Origin: Melanocharis versteri
Lineage: Eukaryota; Chordata; Aves; Passeriformes; Melanocharitidae
Reading direction: 5' to 3'
NCBI GenBank assembly: GCA_013397845.1
Contig: VZTG01009228.1
Location: 361,662-425,661, forward strand
Length of the DNA stretch: 64,000 nucleotides
Shown: piece by piece, positions 60,801 through 64,000 of the stretch
How the letters are laid out: every line of letters begins with the position of its first letter
How positions within the stretch are numbered: position 1 is the stretch's first letter
Notes under the pieces: generated by a model
Seen by the model: the letters and a program-made list of their open reading frames with translations, nothing else
Told to the model about the DNA's origin: nothing
The model's database searches: none
Translations under genes and position numbers: made by a program

Positions 60801-63679
60801 CCTTCCCTAGCACCCAGGGATGTAGTGGGCATTGCTGCCATGCTGCCAGCCCTGCAGCAGCGCAGCACCTGCAGGGTACTCACGGGGAGGCTGCTGCAGT
60901 GCGTGCAGCACAGTGAAAGCTGAGATAGAGGCACGGAGCAGCACTGCGTGCTCCTGGGGAGAGGCCCAGGTGGCTGACACCAGCTCTGTGCCATCGGTCC
61001 AGAAGAACCGGCTCTCAAACACGGCCAGGCCCAGCGGCTCTGTGTGGCTCCGCAAAACAGCGTGGAAGGAGTGGCGCCCGCTGCCATCCACCCGCAGCGT
61101 CTCGATGGACTGGGGACAAGGCAAGGCATGGTGCCCATGTGGCATCCCCACACCCTGGCCCTTCTCCTCCCAGCTCAGGGATGTATGCCAGACCTAGGCA
61201 CCACGCCCTGCTCCCTCCCGTGCTTTGGCCATGGACACAGGGGAACCAGGGCCACCCTCCCAACTCCCACCTCATCATCTCCCTGAGTGCGAGAGAGCCC
61301 TGCTGCCCCTCATCCTTACCTCCTTGTACTCGCTGATCCAGTACAGCCTGCCAGCTACATGGTCCAGGCTCAGCCCCACAGGCTCCTCCATGGACACAAC
61401 TGTGAGCTCCCGCCGGTTTGAGCCATCCATGCCGGCTGCAGCAATGACTGTCCGGCCCCTCTGTCCACGGTTGACCCAGTACAGGGACCTGGGGGCAGGC
61501 ACTAAGCACCCACTTCACCACATAATACCAGTGCTGCCATAGCCCCACAGCAGGCATCACATGGTCAGCACCAGCATCGCAATCCCAGGAGCCTGGGCCA
61601 GCCCTGGCTCATTCACTGCTCACCTTGCAGCTGGATGTACTGTCAGCTGCTCTGGTGCAATGTCCTTCCCCAGCACTGTCACGTAACCCCGGCCATCGTC
61701 CAGCCCAGCACAGATGGCTGGAGGATGGCTGCTGGCCCAGTACAGCTGCCCTGTGAACCAGTCCACGGAGATGCTGTTCACCTCTCTGGCATCTGTAGAG
61801 ACAGAGCAGTTTTAAGGCCCACCTGCTCCAGGCTGTGAGGCAAACCCAGGCTGCCCCTTCCTCTATACAGGAAAAGCAGTACTGGGGTGGCAAGCCAGCT
61901 CTCAGCACCCACCTCAGCCCTGCTACAGCACCCAGCACGCTTGGTCCTCCTCACCTGCATAGAGAGGCTGCGTGCCTTTCCCTGGGTGGTGAACACGAAG
62001 CTCCCCATCCTCTGTCAGCCAGTAGTAGGTTTCCCGGAGCAGGTCATACACCAGGGCGCGGGGTTCGGTCTCAGTGGAGAGCAGGGGCCGGTAGGCTTGG
62101 GTCCGTACATCCAGAAGGGCCAGGTCCTGCCCCACGGCCACCAGGATCTGTGTTGCATTGTCTGCCAGGGTGAGAGGAAAGTTACTCATTGAAGGACACA
62201 GCTAGCTGGGGGCACTGCCCGGCCCCTCAGGCAGCCTGGGCTCTCCTCCTCTCCCTACCTGCCACTTCGCAGGTGGTGCCATGCCGCAGGGTGTAGCCCT
62301 GGAGACAGGTGCAGCTGAAAGTGCCCGGGCTGTTGGTGCACAGCTGGCTGCAGGGGCTGTACTCCAGGGAGCACTCGTCCACATCTGCACGGATAGGTGA
62401 GGTCAGCAGCCTGCCACGGAGCTGCCCCAGACAGCATTGCCACTGCTCCCCTGGGACTACAGGCAGGCTCTCTAGATACCAGAACATAGGCCTCGGCCCC
62501 AAAATGCACCAGCTGCTGCTGGGACACGATCTAGACACAATCTTTATGGGACCAGGTGTGACACACAGGCAGGAGCAGGGCAGAGGCAGGTGTTCCCCCA
62601 GAAGCACGGGCTCCATAGAAACACTGCTGTCAGTGGCCAAGGCCACATGTGACAGAAGCACATGAACCCTGACCTCTCCTTACCAGCACAGCTTTGCCCA
62701 TCTGCCTGCAGCACCCAGCCAGCCCCGCAGGAGCACTGCACTCCCCAGTGTGTGTCAGTGCACATCTCTGCACAGCCCCCGTTGCGTACAAAGCAGCTCC
62801 GACCTGTGGGGACACACCAAAGGGTGACATGAGGCAGGACAGCTCTGTGGCTCCCCTGCCCCCGGCCCCACCCAGATGGGCAGCAGCCAGCAGCTGCATG
62901 TAACTCACCGCATGTGCTGGGCTCATCGGTGCCATCCAGGCAGTCATCCTTGTCGTCGCACATCAGGGACTCCAGGATACACTTGCCCTCATCGCACCGC
63001 ACCATACCAGGCGTACAGGGGGCTATGGCACACACAGCTCATGTCAGCAGGGCAGACCAATACCCTGGGCACACAGGAAACCATGGGTCCCAGACTCATG
63101 GGGAGGCCCCGCAAAGCATCAACAGCCTCCTGGGAAGCTTGCCACCATCCCAAGGGAAGCTGGGGCCCAGGAAAACAAAGTACTCCCTAATTCACACATG
63201 GCCCAGACAGGTCTCACCCTACTGAGGAGCATCCAGTGTTCTTGCTTACCGCAGACATCTTCATCCGAGGAATCACCACAGTCGTCAATCCCATTGCACT
63301 TCCACTCAGACATGATGCACACCCTGTTCCTGCACTGCCACTGCCCGGGCAGACAGGGTTGCTGGGGACACCCCTCCTCATCCCAGCCATCCTCACAGTC
63401 TTGGTGCCGATCGCACAGCTCCCAGTGCGGGATGCAGTGGTGGGTGCCAGGACACTGCACCTTCTTTGCCCCGCACACTGAGGAAACAGCGCAGCACTCA
63501 CCAGCCTGGCCTGCATCCCCAGCCACCTCCAGCCAGCCCCCCCAGCAGAGAGTACATACCACAGTCCTGCTCATCAGAGCCATCCAGGCAGTCAGCAGCA
63601 CCATCGCAACGCCAGCTGCTAGAAACACACCGGCCATCGTCACACTGCCAGACATGGGGGTCCCCGCCGCAGGCAACAT
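51381..63679 (-). CDS. Large LDL-receptor-family endocytic receptor, partial (5' end beyond window); LRP13-type candidate
   Basis: Thirty-one consecutive exons with GT-AG borders join in one open frame of 2156 residues plus stop. Order from N to C in the window: 4 LDLa; EGF and EGF-CA; YWTD propeller 1; EGF; propeller 2; Thr-rich mucin-like spacer; 7 LDLa; EGF and EGF-CA; propeller 3; EGF; propeller 4; EGF; LDLa; Pro/Ser linker; EGF; one membrane segment; acidic tail. Each propeller is 246-260 residues, the expected size for six blades. Most LDLa exons are phase 1-1, as in the family. LRP1/1B/LRP2 are far longer, LRP4 lacks internal LDLa clusters, and LRP5/6 carry LDLa only after the propellers, so none fits. 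Fish Lrp13, an ovarian vitellogenin-binding receptor, is the best hypothesis. A lipoprotein/vitellogenin uptake role is inference. The first exon here enters in phase 1, so at least one exon, including the signal peptide, lies to the right. Confidence 0.88.
52054..52477 (-). CDS. Receptor exon: juxtamembrane linker, EGF and transmembrane segment
   Basis: 424 bp. A Pro/Ser/Gln-rich linker is followed by a compact EGF (CSSETCNLRGDCAIEAG, then CHCALGYRGDYC). The hydrophobic segment PIALGVAVLLVLAAAAVGAL spans the membrane, and MRRQDRRRR acts as the stop-transfer sequence. This makes the protein a type I membrane receptor. The exon ends in phase 2. Confidence 0.94.
52600..52836 (-). CDS. Receptor exon: EGF and last LDLa
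   Basis: 237 bp, phase 1-1. The EGF (NGCAKSNGGCAQLC and CRCSPGYRLVHGAAC) is followed by a single LDLa (CPDLQSCISREQVC then CDGRPDCADGSDESDC). The donor is GACT|GTGAGT and the next exon supplies GC to finish the terminal cysteine. Confidence 0.93.
52924..54037 (-). CDS. Receptor exons: YWTD beta-propeller 4
   Basis: Exons 54037-53494 (544 bp), 53345-53217 and 53031-52924, 260 residues. Blades LYFAE, LYWIG and LYWAE are visible; the others are degenerate. The unusually long first exon suggests intron loss relative to propeller 3. Confidence 0.9.
54130..54330 (-). CDS. Receptor exon: EGF module between propellers 3 and 4
   Basis: 201 bp, phase 0-0. The EGF has NPCEARGCSHLCLLSS and CRCPARLMLAANETTC. 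It carries an N-glycosylation sequon (NET). Confidence 0.92.
54611..55964 (-). CDS. Receptor exons: YWTD beta-propeller 3
   Basis: Exons 55964-55746, 55517-55334, 55045-54844 and 54775-54611, about 257 residues. This is the most canonical propeller: VFWMD, LYWTDG, MYWSE, IFWLDE and LYWSEG mark successive blades. The donor of exon 55045-54844 is AAG|GTGTGG. A stronger-looking GTGAGG lies five bases downstream but would shift the frame to a stop within a few codons. Confidence 0.92.
56261..56447 (-). CDS. Receptor exon: EGF end and calcium-binding EGF
   Basis: 187 bp, entering in phase 0 and leaving in phase 1. It completes an EGF (RCWCGPGYQLAEDGLSC) and encodes a calcium-binding EGF starting DIDEC and ending CGCLPGYLLEPDGQVC. 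The same EGF/EGF-CA pair precedes propeller 1, so the molecule repeats its organisation. Confidence 0.92.
56562..57908 (-). CDS. Receptor exons: second LDLa cluster (six repeats)
   Basis: Exons 57908-57693 (two LDLa), 57534-57296 (two, the second ending at the exon junction), 57214-57085 (completes that and encodes one more) and 56740-56562 (one, then the start of an EGF). With the repeat in the previous exon this makes a seven-repeat cluster. The donor of exon 57214-57085 is GGCT|GTGAGC: using it restores the last cysteine of the repeat (T|GC) and the reading frame, which confirms the placement. The acidic boxes (DGSDEEGC, DGSDEAGC, DGSDEGGNC and others) are intact. Confidence 0.92.
58286..58855 (-). 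CDS. Receptor exon: threonine-rich mucin-like spacer plus LDLa
   Basis: A 570-bp exon, phase 1-1. About 140 residues are dominated by Thr, Ser, Pro and Ala, with an uninterrupted run of seven Thr codons (ACC-type triplets, 58561-58590), a likely heavily O-glycosylated stalk. An LDLa repeat follows (CRDGTGC...CDGEKDCADGSDEDGC). In LDLR and VLDLR the O-linked sugar domain lies next to the membrane. Here it sits mid-molecule between the two halves of the receptor. The GTG/ACC triplet array is probably length-variable. The 5' border is the least certain (CTCTGCCAG acceptor). Confidence 0.82.
59017..60212 (-). CDS. Receptor exons: YWTD beta-propeller 2 (degenerate)
   Basis: Exons 60212-59997, 59783-59475 and 59229-59017, 246 residues. 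Blade signatures are degenerate: LYGTD, LYWLAC and LYWLAR are visible, and the last 70 residues have none. The length still suits six blades. This is the shortest and least canonical of the four propellers, and no EGF follows it: the chain passes directly into the mucin-like spacer. Confidence 0.85.
60401..60526 (-). CDS. Receptor exon: EGF module between propellers 1 and 2
   Basis: 126 bp, phase 1-1. It encodes an EGF with CAPGLCSHLCLLSP and CACPEGLFLLPSGKC. An EGF closing each propeller is standard in this family. Confidence 0.92.
60884..62161 (-). CDS. Receptor exons: YWTD beta-propeller 1
   Basis: Exons 62161-61955, 61792-61624, 61488-61320 and 61109-60884, 257 residues. Blade motifs are LYWA (after DWFTGQ), LYWV, LYWI (after HVAGR) and FFWT, plus degenerate blades, with YYWL near the start. 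In LDLR-type receptors this fold drives acid-triggered ligand release. The exon phases 1-2-0-1 link correctly. Confidence 0.9.
62259..62803 (-). CDS. Receptor exons: EGF and calcium-binding EGF
   Basis: Exon 62803-62684 encodes an EGF module (CFVRNGGCAEMC...CSCGAGWVLQADGQSC). Exon 62384-62259 encodes a calcium-binding EGF beginning DVDEC and ending CTCLQGYTLRHGTTC. Both are phase 1-1. This pair normally precedes a YWTD propeller in LDLR-family receptors, as it does here. Confidence 0.92.
62909..63679 (-). CDS. Receptor exons: N-terminal LDLa repeats (four in window)
   Basis: Exons 63679-63560 (one LDLa, ending CDGAADCLDGSDEQDC), 63477-63250 (two LDLa, including CDRHQDCEDGWDEEGC and CNGIDDCGDSSDEDVC) and 63022-62909 (one, ending CDDKDDCLDGTDEPSTC). 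Each repeat has six cysteines and the acidic calcium-binding DxSDE-type box; the second has Trp and the fourth Thr in place of the usual Ser. All exons are phase 1-1. These modules bind ligand in this family. More LDLa repeats probably lie beyond the right edge. Confidence 0.93.
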
Positions 63680-64000
63680 CTGCAGGGACAACACACAGTC
63701 ACTGGGACCTCCTGCTATGGCAGGACAAGGGTCCACTTTATCCTGGCATGGGACAGGTGCTGGCAGCACCCAAGGAGCATAGGTGCCAGGGTGTGTTCTC
63801 ACGCCGCAGATATTCCCAAGATCTCTGGGGCACGTATGTCCCTGCAGGATGCTACCCAGGCAGAGCCAGCGAAGACTGAGGTGCCTCTGGCCTGTCCTGC
63901 CCCACCACTCCCCACAGCACCAGGGCCCCTTGATGCCCGTGCAGCACAGCCCCCCAGGCCACCCCACGACACCGGATGGGTGCCAGTGTTCCCCTGCTCA

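Noticed and set aside
1..64000. CRISPR arrays, operons, bacterial insertion sequences, tRNA or rRNA genes
   Set aside because: None seen. The window is vertebrate nuclear DNA with introns and LINEs; the short tandem repeats lack the spacer structure of a CRISPR array.

Overview
The window is vertebrate nuclear DNA, most likely from a bird. Three protein genes are split by GT-AG introns or sit next to CpG-rich promoters. The recognisable interspersed repeats are CR1 LINEs, including one with the typical 3' end ATTCTATGATTCTAT. PRAG1 next to CLDN23 matches the neighbourhood on human chromosome 8p23.1. The short introns of the receptor gene at the right end suit a compact avian genome. A crocodilian or turtle cannot be fully excluded, because CR1 occurs there too.

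Layout. 1-5.5 kb: non-coding, with low-complexity sequence, an 83-bp tandem duplication and a CR1 remnant. 5.6-27.9 kb: PRAG1 (Pragmin/SGK223) on the minus strand, five coding exons whose splice phases all agree, giving about 1372 residues. A CpG island with a 19-base N gap lies at its 5' end, and a second CpG-rich first-exon candidate lies inside its third coding intron. 28-37 kb: no gene seen. 37-44.4 kb: two or more decayed CR1 copies and 3'-end fragments. 44.4-49.4 kb: no gene seen. 49.4-50.7 kb: CLDN23, one exon, plus strand. 51-63.7 kb and beyond the right edge: a very large LDL-receptor-family gene on the minus strand. I could join 31 exons in one open frame (2156 residues plus stop) down to its membrane anchor and tail; its N-terminus lies outside the window.

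Roles. PRAG1 is a pseudokinase scaffold for Src-family/Csk and Rho signalling. CLDN23 is a tight-junction membrane protein. The receptor has the ligand-binding (LDLa), EGF and YWTD-propeller architecture of endocytic lipoprotein receptors, with two half-receptors joined by a threonine-rich mucin-like spacer. It is not one of the classical LRP1/LRP2/LRP4/LRP5/LRP6 layouts. The best hypothesis is the LRP13 type of vitellogenin-binding receptor described from fish ovary. The three genes share location only; the sequence does not show a common pathway.
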